DNA of 64,000 bases, from NCBI RefSeq assembly GCF_001679925.1, contig NZ_LYUZ01000092.1:111398-175397 (forward strand), written 5' to 3'. The notes beneath the pieces were generated by a model. It searched no databases, was not told the DNA's origin, and saw only the letters and a program-made list of their open reading frames with translations. The position numbers and the translations under genes were made by a program. This DNA is from Leisingera sp. JC1. Its GTDB lineage: Bacteria; Pseudomonadota; Alphaproteobacteria; Rhodobacterales; Rhodobacteraceae. Below, piece after piece: positions 17,314 to 26,335 of the stretch (positions are counted from its first letter, which is position 1; the number at the start of each line of letters is the position of its first letter).

Positions 17314-18183
17314 TTACACCCCCGGCGGCTCCGCCGGCGGCACAAAGCTCTCCATGTCCTCAGCCTCCAGCACCGCCCGCAAACCTTCTCGGTAGGTGGG
17401 ATAGAGCAGCGCCACCCCCAGCTCGTCCTTGATCAGGCGGTTCCTGACCCGCTTGTTCTCGCCATAGAAACTGCGCGCCATCGGCGTCATACCGGCCTCG
17501 TCAAAGGGCACTTCAGCAGGCATCGGCAGGCCCAGCAGTTCGGCGGCATGGCCCAGTACATCCTGCGGCGGGGCCGGGTCGTTGTCGCAGACGTTATAGA
17601 TGGCGCCCGGACGCGGCTGCGCGATGGAGGCCGCCAGCACCTGGGCGATGTCGTCCACATGGATACGGGAAAACACCTGCCCCGGCTTGATGATCCGCCG
17701 CGCCTTGCCTGCCATTAGCTTGGCAAAGGGGCCGCGTCCGGGACCGTAGATGCCGGCCAGCCGGAAGATGTGCAGCGACAGGCCGGGGATCGCCTGCCAT
17801 TGCGCCTCCGCCAGGGCGCGCCAGTCGCCGCGCTGGCTGGAGGGCGTCACAGGTGTATCCTCATCCACCCATGCGCCGTCGTGGTGGCCGTAAACGGCTG
17901 TGGTCGATAGATACCCGACCCACTCCAGATCCGGCGCGGCAGCAATCCGGTCCCCCATCGCAGCCAGAACCGGATCGCCATCCGCATTTGGGCCGATCGA
18001 GTTCAGGATATGCGTCACCCCGTCCAGCGGAACGTCCTGCCCGGGCCAGGTGATCATCTCCACGCCATCCCCCGCCGCCACCTCGCGCGAGGTGCCGATG
18101 ACCCGCCAGCCCTGCGCCAGCAGGCGCGGGGCAAGCGCCCGGGCGGTATAGCCAAATCCAAGACAAAGCAGCGTTTTTCTCAT
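17314..18183 (-). CDS. NAD(P)-dependent oxidoreductase, YeeZ-like extended SDR
   Basis: Rossmann protein of 289 residues. The N-terminal nucleotide loop is LCLGFGYTARALAPRLL (about 5-21), the degenerate GxGxxA form seen in YeeZ-type proteins. Later come YLSTTAVYGHHDGAWVDED (about 95-113) and RLAGIYGPGRGPFAKL, typical of NAD-dependent epimerase/dehydratase relatives. The Tyr of the usual YxxxK is not followed by Lys in the expected place, as in this subfamily. Substrate unknown. It is convergent with dxs and divergent from the methyltransferase gene, with 73 bp between. Confidence 0.8.
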   Translation of the reverse strand: MRKTLLCLGFGYTARALAPRLLAQGWRVIGTSREVAAGDGVEMITWPGQDVPLDGVTHILNSIGPNADGDPVLAAMGDRIAAAPDLEWVGYLSTTAVYGHHDGAWVDEDTPVTPSSQRGDWRALAEAQWQAIPGLSLHIFRLAGIYGPGRGPFAKLMAGKARRIIKPGQVFSRIHVDDIAQVLAASIAQPRPGAIYNVCDNDPAPPQDVLGHAAELLGLPMPAEVPFDEAGMTPMARSFYGENKRVRNRLIKDELGVALLYPTYREGLRAVLEAEDMESFVPPAEPPGV

Positions 18184-18256
18184 GCCTCCTAGATGCGTTG
18201 GCGGCGGCCAGGGCGCAAGGGTTGATTCGAATCCCCCGCACGGCTTTGATGGCCCG

Positions 18257-18892
18257 ATGAAAAAGCAGACACCCGGATTGTCCGATGCCTATGCGCTGAG
18301 CACGCCTGAAGATTCGCGGCGGCTTTATGCGGACTGGGCCACCTCCTACGATCAGGATTTCGCCGTTGATCAGGACTACCTGCTGCCCGGGCTGACGGCC
18401 AAGGCCTTTGCCGCCGCCGGGGGAACAGGCCCGGTGCTGGACGCGGGCGCGGGCACCGGTCTCTGCGGCCAGGCGCTGCGGGCGCTTGGGGTTGAGCCTG
18501 TGGACGCCACCGACATCAGCGCCGCCATGCTGGCCGAGGCCCTGCGCAAGGACGCCTACCGCGACGTGATCGAGGCTGACCTGCTGGAAGGCATCCCGGT
18601 GCCGCGCGGCTCATACCGCGGGGTGGTCTCCTCCGGCACCTTCACTCACGGCCACCTTGGACCCGAGGTGCTGCCGGCCCTGCTGCGCGTGGCTGCGCCC
18701 GATGCCTGGTTTGCCTTGTCGGTGAATAGCAAGTTCTATGAAAAAGCCGGATTTGCCGAGGCCTTCGACCGGCTGCTGCAGGGGCACTGGATCAAGAGCC
18801 TTACCTTGCCGGAACTGCGCATCTACGGCCCGCGCGCCACCGGGGCGCACAAGGACGACACCGCCGTTATTGCACTGTTCCAGAAGGTTTAG
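18257..18892 (+). CDS. class I SAM-dependent methyltransferase
   Basis: Cytosolic methyltransferase of 211 residues. Motif I is GPVLDAGAGTGLCGQALRALG (about 58-78), followed by the acidic motif VDATDISAAML and motif III-like GVVSSGTFTHGHLGPE. The opening YALSTPEDSRRLYADWATSYDQDF resembles small-molecule methyltransferases of the UbiE/williams-type group; substrate is unknown. The ATG at 18257 is chosen because the conserved domain begins directly after it; a start at 18182 would overlap the divergent gene. Confidence 0.8.
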   Translation: MKKQTPGLSDAYALSTPEDSRRLYADWATSYDQDFAVDQDYLLPGLTAKAFAAAGGTGPVLDAGAGTGLCGQALRALGVEPVDATDISAAMLAEALRKDAYRDVIEADLLEGIPVPRGSYRGVVSSGTFTHGHLGPEVLPALLRVAAPDAWFALSVNSKFYEKAGFAEAFDRLLQGHWIKSLTLPELRIYGPRATGAHKDDTAVIALFQKV

Positions 18893-19117
18893 CGCCCCCC
18901 GTCAGCGCCGGGTCAAGGGAGGCGCAGCCTCCGCGCCGCACGCGCGGCTTGTCCTTGAGGCGGCGATGGCGGATCACACACTCGAACTGGCTGCTTGAGG
19001 AGCAGACCTGCTCCTCAAGAGCTTCTCAGCGCAAGGAAAACGCCGCGCGAAGCGCGACGCTTGGCCCAACTGAGCAGGGGCATCTGCAGATGTCCCGCAG
19101 CAGGCGGGAGAATTGCG
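18893..19117. other. hairpin-rich intergenic region
   Basis: No gene is supported here. Several perfect inverted repeats occur: GGAGGC-GCA-GCCTCC near 18915-18930, CTTGAGGAGCA (18994-19004) with TGCTCCTCAAG (19009-19019) around a 4-nt loop, and CATCTGCAGATG (19081-19092). Two convergent genes end here, so some may act as terminators, but T-runs are absent. Confidence 0.6.
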
Positions 19118-19903
19118 TTACCGCCCCTTCCAGACCGGATCGCGTTTTTCGGCAAAGGCGCGGGCGCCTTCAAGGTTGTCCTCGGAGCCGTAAAGCACAT
19201 CCACCGTCTTGAGCTGGCGCTGGGTGATCCGGTTCATCGCATCCTGGAACTTGCTGTCCTCGGCGTCACGCACGATTTCCTTGATCGCCGCATAGACCAG
19301 CGGCGGGCCGGAGGCCAAGAGCCGTGCCAGCTCCCAGGCGCGGTCCATCAGCTGATCTGCGGCCACGATCTCATTCACCAGCCCCCAGCGGTTGGCCTCC
19401 TCGGCATCGAACCAGCGGCCGGTCAGCAGCAGCTCCATGGCGATGTGATAGGGGATGCGCTTGGGCAGTTTCACGCTGGCCGCATCCGCCACGGTGCCGG
19501 AGCGGATCTCCGGCAGCGCAAATGTGGCGTGATCGGCGGCAATGATCATGTCCGCCGACAGCGCCAGCTCCAGCCCGCCGCCGCAGGCGATGCCGTTCAC
19601 TGCGGCAATCACCGGCTTGTTCATATCGCGCAGCTCCTGCAGCCCGCCAAAGCCCCCGACGCCGTAATCGCCATCCACCGCATCGCCATCAGCCGCCGCC
19701 TTCAGGTCCCAGCCGGGGCAAAAGAACTTCTCGCCGCCGCCGGTCAGGATCGCCACCCGCAGTTCCGGATCGTCGCGGAATTCGCGGAAGACCTCACCCA
19801 TCACCCGGCTGGTGGCCAGATCAATGGCATTGGCCTTGGGCCGGTCCAGCGTGACTTCCAGAATGGCGCCGTCGCGGCGGGTTTTCACAGGGCTATCGCT
19901 CAT
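19118..19903 (-). CDS. caiD: enoyl-CoA hydratase/isomerase family protein (carnitinyl-CoA dehydratase-like)
   Basis: Crotonase-fold enzyme of 261 residues. It shows LDRPKANAIDLATSRVM at the N-terminus, the oxyanion-hole region VIAAVNGIACGGGLELALSADMIIA (about 97-122) and the downstream FALPEIRSGTVADAASVKLPKRIP with catalytic-site position near residue 140. Annotation as carnitinyl-CoA dehydratase is by resemblance and context: next in the operon are a CoA ligase, a SelT/W/H protein and an acyl-CoA dehydrogenase, and a GlxA-type regulator faces away. The ATG at 19903 has GGAGGAG at 7 nt. Substrate not proven. Confidence 0.75.
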   Translation of the reverse strand: MSDSPVKTRRDGAILEVTLDRPKANAIDLATSRVMGEVFREFRDDPELRVAILTGGGEKFFCPGWDLKAAADGDAVDGDYGVGGFGGLQELRDMNKPVIAAVNGIACGGGLELALSADMIIAADHATFALPEIRSGTVADAASVKLPKRIPYHIAMELLLTGRWFDAEEANRWGLVNEIVAADQLMDRAWELARLLASGPPLVYAAIKEIVRDAEDSKFQDAMNRITQRQLKTVDVLYGSEDNLEGARAFAEKRDPVWKGR

Positions 19904-19953
19904 CTCATCTCCTCCTGGCATCTGGCATGCCGTTCTGTTTCCGGGCCGCAGCC

Positions 19954-21981
19954 CTAGTATTTCCGGCGCATCAGCGCATCCGCTGCAACCGCATCCGAAG
20001 GGGTGCACAGAAGCGGGTTAATCTCGATCTCCTCCAGACCCAGCGCGTTCTCCACCACGTAAGCCTCGACCGCGCGGATGGCGCGCAGGATCGCTTCGCG
20101 GTCCGCCGCCGGGGCGCCCCGGTAGCCTTCCAGCAGTTTGGAAACCCGCAGCGATTTCAGCGCCGCCTCAACCTCCGCATCCGAGGCCGGCAGCAGGAAA
20201 GACGCGCTGTCCTCCATCAGTTCGGTCAAAGTGCCGCCCGCCGCCAGTGTCATGACAAACCCGTGCGCCGGGTCCTTGACCACACCGATCAGCAGCTCTG
20301 CCACCGCGCCGGTGACCATCTCCTCCACCAGGAAACGCTCCGCAGGCATGTTGAAGGCGGCATCGCTCACCTCCTGACCTGAGTTCAGGTTCAGCGTCAC
20401 TGCTCCGGCTTCGGTCTTGTGCGCGACGCCTTCACCCTTCAGCACCACCGGGAAGCCGACATCCACTGCCACCGCGCGGGCATTGGTGGCAGACGCCGCC
20501 CGTTTGGAGCGCGGAGTGCGCAGCCCATAACTAGAAAGCTGCCACTTGGCCTCGGCCTCTGGCACCAAATCAGGCTCTACGGTTGGGGTTGGCAGCAGCA
20601 AGGCTGCCGGTGCGTCCGGCAGCGGCAGGCTGGCCGCCTCGCAGGCGGCAATCGCTTCGCTGAGACCGCAGAACGGCACTACGCCCGCGTCCATCAGCCG
20701 GGCCGCCACATCCTCCGGCAGCAGCTCCGGCAGAGTCGCCACCAGGCCAACGTTGGCGCCAGTCCGCTCACGCGAACCGATGGCCGCCTGAATGGTGCAT
20801 TCCCAGTCCGAGGCATCGCAGCGGTCGTCACGCGGGAAATCCACAATCAGCATGGTCATCGCCAGCTGCGGATCCATCATGGCTGAGAACGCCTTGGTCA
20901 TCGCTTCGGTATCGCGCCAGATATAGGTGTGGTAGTCGAGCGGATTTGCCAGCGCCACCATCGGGCCGAGTGCCGCGCGCAAGTCCGTCTTCTGACGCTC
21001 GTTCAGGGGCGGGAACTCCACCTTCCGCGCATGGCCGGTGTCCGCCGCCAGGCTTGCCTCCCCGCCGGAGCAGCTGATGGTTGCGATGCGGTTCGAGGGC
21101 AGCCGCCCTGCCGCATGCAGCAGCTTCAGCGTTTCCAGGAAGGACGGCAGGTCATCCAGACGCGGAATGCCAAGGCGTGAGAGCAAAGCCCCCGCACCCG
21201 CGTCACCGCCCGCAAGCGAGGCGGTATGAGAAACAGTTGCGGCCTGGGCCTCAGCCGATTTGCCGACCTTCAGCGCAATGACCGGCTTGCCCAGTTCGCG
21301 GGCCCGCGCGGCCAGGCCCTCAAAGGCGCGCAGATCGCCAAATCCTTCGATATGGAGGCCCAGCGCGGTGACGCGGTCGTCCTCCAGCAGCGCCTCGCCA
21401 ATCGCAGCAATGCCCGATTGCGCCTGATTGCCCGCGGTCACCACATAGGCCAGCGGCAGGCCGCGTTTCTGCATGGTCAGGTTGATCGCGATGTTGGAGC
21501 TTTGGGTGACCAATGCCACGCCCTTTTCAACCCGCTGCCCGCCATGCTGGTCCGGCCACAGCAGCGCGCCGTCCAGATAGTTGATGAAGCCATAGCAGTT
21601 TGGCCCAAGGAAGGGCATCTCTCCAGCGGCTTCCAGAAGCTGCGCCTGCAGGTCTGCACCTTCGGCGTCCTCAGCGGCCGCCTCCAGAAAGCCGGAGGCA
21701 AAACACACCGCCCCGCCGGCACCGCGCGCCGACAGTGCCCGCACCACCTCGATGGTGGCAAAGCGGTTCACGCCGATGAAGGCTGCGTCAGGTGCTTCCG
21801 GCAGGCTGTCGGCATCCTTGAAGGCCGGCAGGCCCGCGACCTCTTCAGCCTTGGGGTGGACGGGCCAGATGGTGCCCTCAAACCCCATTTTCTGGCATTG
21901 CTCGATCACCAGGCGGCACCATGCGCCGCCGCCGATCACAGCAATGGTTTTCGGGCGGAAAAGCCTGTTTAGAGACTGCAT
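19954..21981 (-). CDS. acetate-CoA ligase family protein (ADP-forming type acyl-CoA synthetase)
   Basis: Makes an acyl-CoA by the acyl-phosphate route of NDP-forming synthetases; 675 residues with both halves fused. The N-terminal CoA-binding Rossmann domain (RPKTIAVIGGGAWCRLV, 10-25) is followed by two ligase-CoA domains with the phosphohistidine candidate in ATVSHTASLAGGD (about residue 258). A C-terminal ATP-grasp domain contains FPVVLKGEGVAHKTEAGAV and EIEINPLL. Most Cai-type pathways use an AMP-forming ligase or CoA transferase, so this type is notable. It is 50 bp upstream of the hydratase and 6 bp downstream of the SelT/W/H gene, in one operon. Confidence 0.85.
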   Translation of the reverse strand: MQSLNRLFRPKTIAVIGGGAWCRLVIEQCQKMGFEGTIWPVHPKAEEVAGLPAFKDADSLPEAPDAAFIGVNRFATIEVVRALSARGAGGAVCFASGFLEAAAEDAEGADLQAQLLEAAGEMPFLGPNCYGFINYLDGALLWPDQHGGQRVEKGVALVTQSSNIAINLTMQKRGLPLAYVVTAGNQAQSGIAAIGEALLEDDRVTALGLHIEGFGDLRAFEGLAARARELGKPVIALKVGKSAEAQAATVSHTASLAGGDAGAGALLSRLGIPRLDDLPSFLETLKLLHAAGRLPSNRIATISCSGGEASLAADTGHARKVEFPPLNERQKTDLRAALGPMVALANPLDYHTYIWRDTEAMTKAFSAMMDPQLAMTMLIVDFPRDDRCDASDWECTIQAAIGSRERTGANVGLVATLPELLPEDVAARLMDAGVVPFCGLSEAIAACEAASLPLPDAPAALLLPTPTVEPDLVPEAEAKWQLSSYGLRTPRSKRAASATNARAVAVDVGFPVVLKGEGVAHKTEAGAVTLNLNSGQEVSDAAFNMPAERFLVEEMVTGAVAELLIGVVKDPAHGFVMTLAAGGTLTELMEDSASFLLPASDAEVEAALKSLRVSKLLEGYRGAPAADREAILRAIRAVEAYVVENALGLEEIEINPLLCTPSDAVAADALMRRKY

Positions 21982-21987
21982 TTGATC

Positions 21988-22290
21988 TTATTCACCGGTC
22001 TTGCCGCGGTCCAGATGGCCGAGGTCTTGTTCAGGATTGATCCGGTCGCGCACGCGGGTCTTCAGCTCTTTCACATCAGGAAAGCCGCCGTCCCGTTTGC
22101 GTTCCCAGACCAGCTCCTTATCAACATGGATCTCAAAGATCCCGCCCAAATCGCCGGGAACCAGTGTCACCCCGCCCAAGGCGCCTTGGAAGGTCTGCAG
22201 CAGTTCCTGCGCCATCCAGCCCGCCCGCAGCAGCCAGTTGCAGCCGGTGCAGTAGGTAATGGTAACAATTGGTTTCCCAGGTAGGGTCAT
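21988..22290 (-). CDS. SelT/SelW/SelH family (Rdx) protein
   Basis: Small thioredoxin-like redox protein of 100 residues. Its CxxC motif is in ITYCTGCNWLLRAGWMAQELL (residues 14-17), with both positions Cys rather than selenocysteine, and the strand GGIFEIHVDKELVWERKRDGGFPDVKELK is typical of the family. Function in bacteria is poorly known. It is packed between the CoA ligase (6 bp) and acyl-CoA dehydrogenase (3 bp), so it is co-expressed with the CoA-ester pathway, an unusual but clear association. Confidence 0.87.
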   Translation of the reverse strand: MTLPGKPIVTITYCTGCNWLLRAGWMAQELLQTFQGALGGVTLVPGDLGGIFEIHVDKELVWERKRDGGFPDVKELKTRVRDRINPEQDLGHLDRGKTGE

Positions 22291-22293
22291 GGA

Positions 22294-23457
22294 TCAGCCT
22301 CCGACGGCACGCAGCATCTCGCGGCTGATGATGTGCCGCTGGATTTCACTGGTGCCCTCCCAGATACGCTCCACCCGCGCGTCGCGCCAGATGCGTTCCA
22401 GCGGCAGCTCGTCCATCAGGCCCATGCCGCCGTGAATCTGAATCGCCTCATCGGCAACCATCGCCAGCATTTCGGTTGCTTTCAGCTTGGCCATCGACAT
22501 GTCAGATTCGGTGACGGTGCCCTGGTCGAACTTCCAGCCGGCTTCCCAGGTCAGAAGATTCGCGGCCTTCAGCTCCAGCGCCATGTCGGCCAGCTTGAAG
22601 GAGATGCCCTGGAACTTACCAATCTGCTGGCCGAACTGCTTGCGCTCTGCCGCGTAACTGATCGAGTGTTCCAGCGCCCGCTCAGCGCGGCCCAGGCAGG
22701 TGGCGGCAACCTGCAGGCGGGTGGCGCCCAGCCAGGTGTTGGCCACCTCAAATCCCTTGTCGACCTCACCCAGAATGGCGGAGGACGGCAGGCGGCAGTC
22801 GTCGAACTCCAGCACCGCGTTGGTGTAGCCGCGGTGGCTGACGTTGCCGTAGCCGTCGCGCACCTCGAACCCCGGCGTGCCCTTGTCGACAAAGAAGGCG
22901 GTGATCTTCTTCTTCGGCCCGCGCGGCGTGTCCTCCACCCCGGTGGCCATGAAGCAGATAGCGAAATCAGCGATGTCGGCGTGGCTGATGAAATGCTTGG
23001 TGCCGTTCAGGATCCAGTCGTCGCCGTCCTGGCGTGCGGTGGCCTTCATGCCGCGCAGGTCGGAGCCCGCGTCCGGCTCGGTCATCGCCAGGCAGTCCCA
23101 TTTCTCGCCCTTCATGCAGGGAAACAGGTACTTTTCCTTCTGCTCCTCGGTGCCCGCCAGCAGGATGTTCGACGGCCGCGCAACACCGGTCCAGTGAAGC
23201 GCATAGTTGGCGCGGCCCAGTTCCTTTTCGTACATCAGCCAGGTCAGGGTATCGAGACCGGCACCGCCCGCTTCCTCGGGCATGTTGGCGGCATACAGCC
23301 CCGCTTCCATCGCCTTTTTCTGCACATCGCGGATCACATCCATGTCCAAGTGGCCGGTGCGCTCGATCTCCGCCTCATGCGGATAGAGCTCCTTTTCCAC
23401 AAAGGCGCGGGTGGTCTCAACGATCATCATCTGTTCTTCGGTCATCCCGAACTGCAT
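22294..23457 (-). CDS. acyl-CoA dehydrogenase family protein
   Basis: FAD-dependent dehydrogenase introducing a 2,3-double bond in an acyl-CoA; 387 residues. It shows CLAMTEPDAGSDLRGMKATA (about 125-145), the helical RKQFGQQIGKFQGISFKLADM, the FAD-contact QIHGGMGL, and the C-terminal RIWEGTSEIQRHIISREML, where the Glu of WEGTSE is the usual catalytic-base region. It heads the operon with the SelT/W/H, ligase and hydratase genes and lies 80 bp from the divergent GlxA-type regulator. A role on a betaine-CoA is inferred from context only. Confidence 0.9.
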   Translation of the reverse strand: MQFGMTEEQMMIVETTRAFVEKELYPHEAEIERTGHLDMDVIRDVQKKAMEAGLYAANMPEEAGGAGLDTLTWLMYEKELGRANYALHWTGVARPSNILLAGTEEQKEKYLFPCMKGEKWDCLAMTEPDAGSDLRGMKATARQDGDDWILNGTKHFISHADIADFAICFMATGVEDTPRGPKKKITAFFVDKGTPGFEVRDGYGNVSHRGYTNAVLEFDDCRLPSSAILGEVDKGFEVANTWLGATRLQVAATCLGRAERALEHSISYAAERKQFGQQIGKFQGISFKLADMALELKAANLLTWEAGWKFDQGTVTESDMSMAKLKATEMLAMVADEAIQIHGGMGLMDELPLERIWRDARVERIWEGTSEIQRHIISREMLRAVGG

Positions 23458-23537
23458 GGCGGTCTTCCTTCGGCAAATCTGTTGCGGATCAGATTACGCC
23501 GCTTGCACACGTTCATCATGCAAGGATAGAGATAATC

Positions 23538-24479
23538 ATGCGAAGTTGGACAAAAGATGCCGCTGCGGCGCAGCAATTGGATGTGCTGCTGTTCGATGCC
23601 TTTTCGGCCCATTGCCTGGCCAACACGGTGGAGCCGTTGCGTGCCGCCAACACGTTCGCCGGGCGGCAGGTCTATGCCTGGCGGTTCCTGACGCTGGACG
23701 GCAGGGCGGCGGTGTCGTCCTCAGGTATGGAGGTGCGGGCGCATGGGAAACTGGGCGATTGCAGCGGTGATCTGCTGATTGCGATGCCGTCTTATGACTT
23801 CCTGCGCCATGCTAATGCGGCGACCGCCCGGGCGCTGAAATCCGCTGCCCGCCGGTACAAGGGACTTGCGGGCTTTGACACCGGCGCCTGGCTGCTGGCG
23901 CAGTCCGGGCTGCTGGACCGGCGCCGGGCCACCATCCACTGGGAAGAACTGGACCGCTTCACCGAGGCTTTCCCGGAAGTTCAGGCCGAAAGAGCGCGGC
24001 AGGTCCGGGACGGCGACCGCATCACCTGCACCGGCGCGCTGGCGGCGTTTGATACCATGATGGAGCTGATCGGCGACCAGCATGGCGCTGCATTGCGGCT
24101 GGAAGTTGCCACGCTGTTCATGGCGCCCGAGGCGACAGAGACCCAGGACCCGATCCTGGTGCGCGGCAAGTCGGTTGCCCGTGCGGTTGCGGTGATGCAG
24201 GCCAATCTGGAGGCACCCTTGCCGATTGCTGCTGTTGCCAGAAAGGCAGGCCGCAGTCAAAAGGACCTAGAGGCGCGGATGAAAGCCGAACTTGGGGCAA
24301 CGCCGCAGGCGGTTTACCGGCGGCTGCGGCTGATACAGGCAAGAAAGCTCGTGTTAGAGACTGTTCTGAGCGTTTCCGAAGTCGCCCTGCGCTGCGGCTA
24401 TGACGACCCGAGCGCGCTGACCCGGGCCTTCAAGGCAGAGTTCGGAACGACTCCGCGCAGCTTGCGCAGCAGCGGTTAG
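23538..24479 (+). CDS. GlxA-family AraC-type transcriptional regulator
   Basis: Regulator of 313 residues. The N-terminal DJ-1/PfpI-like amidotransferase-fold domain (LDVLLFDAFSAHCLANTVEPLRAAN, then the elbow-like GFDTGAWLLAQSGLLD) is followed by a C-terminal AraC HTH (RLRLIQARKLVLETVLSVSEVALRCGYDDPSALTRAFKAEFGTTPRSLR). GlxA-type regulators include CdhR and GbdR, which govern carnitine and glycine-betaine catabolism in Pseudomonas. The divergent position next to the CoA-ester operon makes it the likely activator. AAGGA lies upstream of the ATG at 23538; the open frame extends far upstream but over the divergent gene. Confidence 0.87.
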   Translation: MRSWTKDAAAAQQLDVLLFDAFSAHCLANTVEPLRAANTFAGRQVYAWRFLTLDGRAAVSSSGMEVRAHGKLGDCSGDLLIAMPSYDFLRHANAATARALKSAARRYKGLAGFDTGAWLLAQSGLLDRRRATIHWEELDRFTEAFPEVQAERARQVRDGDRITCTGALAAFDTMMELIGDQHGAALRLEVATLFMAPEATETQDPILVRGKSVARAVAVMQANLEAPLPIAAVARKAGRSQKDLEARMKAELGATPQAVYRRLRLIQARKLVLETVLSVSEVALRCGYDDPSALTRAFKAEFGTTPRSLRSSG

Positions 24480-25666
24480 GCCTGCTTTGCAGCCATCCAC
24501 TGGTTCAGCCGCCACAATCCCCAGGCCAGCGGGATCGCGGCCAGACCGCCGATCACATAGGCCAGCGGCTCATCGGCGAAGGATTCGAACATCTGCGTAT
24601 AGGCATGGATCGCGGCAAAGGTAAGCGCCGCGTTGAACAGCCCGCGCTGGTGCCGCTGCGCCGCCCAGAAAATCACCGCTGCCAGCACCGCCGCCCAGAG
24701 CACCGAATAGACGTTCTCGGAGATAAACAGCGCACTGTCACGGAAGGCATCGCGGGCGGCAGAGTAGCTTTCCCAATCCTCATAACCATCGCTGTAGCGG
24801 CCCGGCCCCCAGACGGTTTCGCCCACCACGTCCCCCCACAAGGAGCCGACCAGCGCGCAGAGGTTTGCGACCACAAACCCCAATATCGCCAAGATGCGCA
24901 GGTGCCGCGCATCGCGCTCCGCCAGCCGGGACGCGCCCCAGACACACAACACGATCAGCAGCACCATCTGCAGGATCGTCAGCGTCGATTCCGGCGAATA
25001 GAACACATAGGCCGCATGGAAATAGCTGGTGCCGGTCTCCAGCATCTGCGCAAAAGGCGCAATCGCCAGCGCGGTGACAAACCGAACATCCACCTGCCAG
25101 CCGGCCAGCGCCAGCGCCGCCGCATAATAGAGCAGCGCCAGGTTCCGCAACGGTGAGCCGATGCCGTATTGCTGCAGCAGCAGTTCGATCCCCGCCAGAT
25201 GCATCGCCAGCCCCATCAGCAGGATCGCGCCCAGCACAAAGCCGGCCGACCAGGCCCCGTGCCGCCAGCGCCAGGTGCAGATCAGCGCCACCAGCGCGCC
25301 GGCAGGCAGCATAACCCAGCCGGCGATGTCCTCGTATTTGTCCACCAGCTCAATTCCGGCGCCGCCCATCAGCATGCCCGCGCCGATCAGGGTGGCGGAA
25401 TTGCCGAACATCCGCAGCGTCTCGCTTCCGCGGGCCAGAACCGCCAGCCCGCCGCCCAGCATCAAGATACCAGTAACTGCCACCGCCAGCGGATCAGCCA
25501 GCCAGAAGATGAAGCCGGCGGTGGCGGCGATAATCCCGAAACACAGGATCGCGTTGACCGCCAGCGATACCATAACCTCGCGCGAGCGCGCCTCGATGGT
25601 GCGGGCCTGATCCGGGGTCAGCACCCCTTCCTCGACCAGGGCGGTTGTATCGGCAATGGCGTGCAT
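24476..25666 (-). CDS. DUF2157-type integral membrane protein
   Basis: Membrane protein of 396 residues with about 10-11 hydrophobic helices. The soluble N-terminus (MHAIADTTALVEEGVLTPDQARTIEARSREVM) precedes the first helix, as in DUF2157 proteins, and the segment GNSATLIGAGMLMGGAGIELVDKYEDIAGW resembles that domain. Function unknown. GAGGGA lies 7 nt before the ATG. Its stop overlaps the convergent regulator stop by 4 bp. Confidence 0.7.
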   Translation of the reverse strand: MHAIADTTALVEEGVLTPDQARTIEARSREVMVSLAVNAILCFGIIAATAGFIFWLADPLAVAVTGILMLGGGLAVLARGSETLRMFGNSATLIGAGMLMGGAGIELVDKYEDIAGWVMLPAGALVALICTWRWRHGAWSAGFVLGAILLMGLAMHLAGIELLLQQYGIGSPLRNLALLYYAAALALAGWQVDVRFVTALAIAPFAQMLETGTSYFHAAYVFYSPESTLTILQMVLLIVLCVWGASRLAERDARHLRILAILGFVVANLCALVGSLWGDVVGETVWGPGRYSDGYEDWESYSAARDAFRDSALFISENVYSVLWAAVLAAVIFWAAQRHQRGLFNAALTFAAIHAYTQMFESFADEPLAYVIGGLAAIPLAWGLWRLNQWMAAKQA

Positions 25667-25750
25667 CAGCGGTCCCTCGCGGCATCCAAAAGATTTCCGT
25701 CCAGCATGGACTGGCCTTCGCCAGGGGGAAAGGGGAGGAATTCCCAGCCC

Positions 25751-26173
25751 TTACCCCTTGGGCCTGCTGGGCACCCAGGCGTATCCGTTTTCACACAGGA
25801 TATAGGCCTCGCGCAGGCCATGCGGCTTATCCGCAGGCGCCTGCAAAATAGTGAACCCTGCTGCTTCCGCCCGGGCCACAGCCGCATCCGGATCGGTATC
25901 GTAAAGCCGGAGTTCGATCCCGGCCCCCCGCGGCGGGTTTTCCGGCAGCAGCCCCAGCAGCGGATTTTCCGCATAGGTGCCGTCGCTGTGCAGCTGAAAC
26001 ACCTGACCGCCATAGGTGACAATGGCAAAATCCTTGCTCACCTGATGGCCTTTCATCGCAAGAACAGTCTCTAAGAAGGCAACTTCTGCCGCTACATCCC
26101 GTACCAGAAGGTTGATCCCGATCCCGCGCAGGGAGCGGCCGAAACTGTCCGCATCTGTCTGTTCATAATCCAT
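25751..26173 (-). CDS. VOC (glyoxalase-like) family protein
   Basis: Small protein of 140 residues with one vicinal-oxygen-chelate repeat pattern: GIGINLLVRDVAAEVAFLETVLAMKGHQVSKDFAIV at the N-terminus and GAGIELRLYDTDPDAAVARAEAAGFTILQAPADKPHGLREAYILCENGYAWVPSR at the C-terminus. Metal-ligand positions are not obvious enough to name a reaction. The ATG at 26173 has GGAAGG at 5 nt; a longer open frame upstream would overlap the adenine deaminase promoter region. Confidence 0.75.
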   Translation of the reverse strand: MDYEQTDADSFGRSLRGIGINLLVRDVAAEVAFLETVLAMKGHQVSKDFAIVTYGGQVFQLHSDGTYAENPLLGLLPENPPRGAGIELRLYDTDPDAAVARAEAAGFTILQAPADKPHGLREAYILCENGYAWVPSRPKG

Positions 26174-26335
26174 GCCGCCCTTCCGATAGCAACCTAACCA
26201 CCCTGCAAGTGAACGTTCTGCCACCGCAATGCCAAATGCGTCAGTCTCCGGCGCCTTTCCACCACCCGCATGAAGCTTTGATGGCAAAGCGAGCAATCCG
26301 CTTGCCTTCCCGCCCGCAATCGGAACAATTGGATT

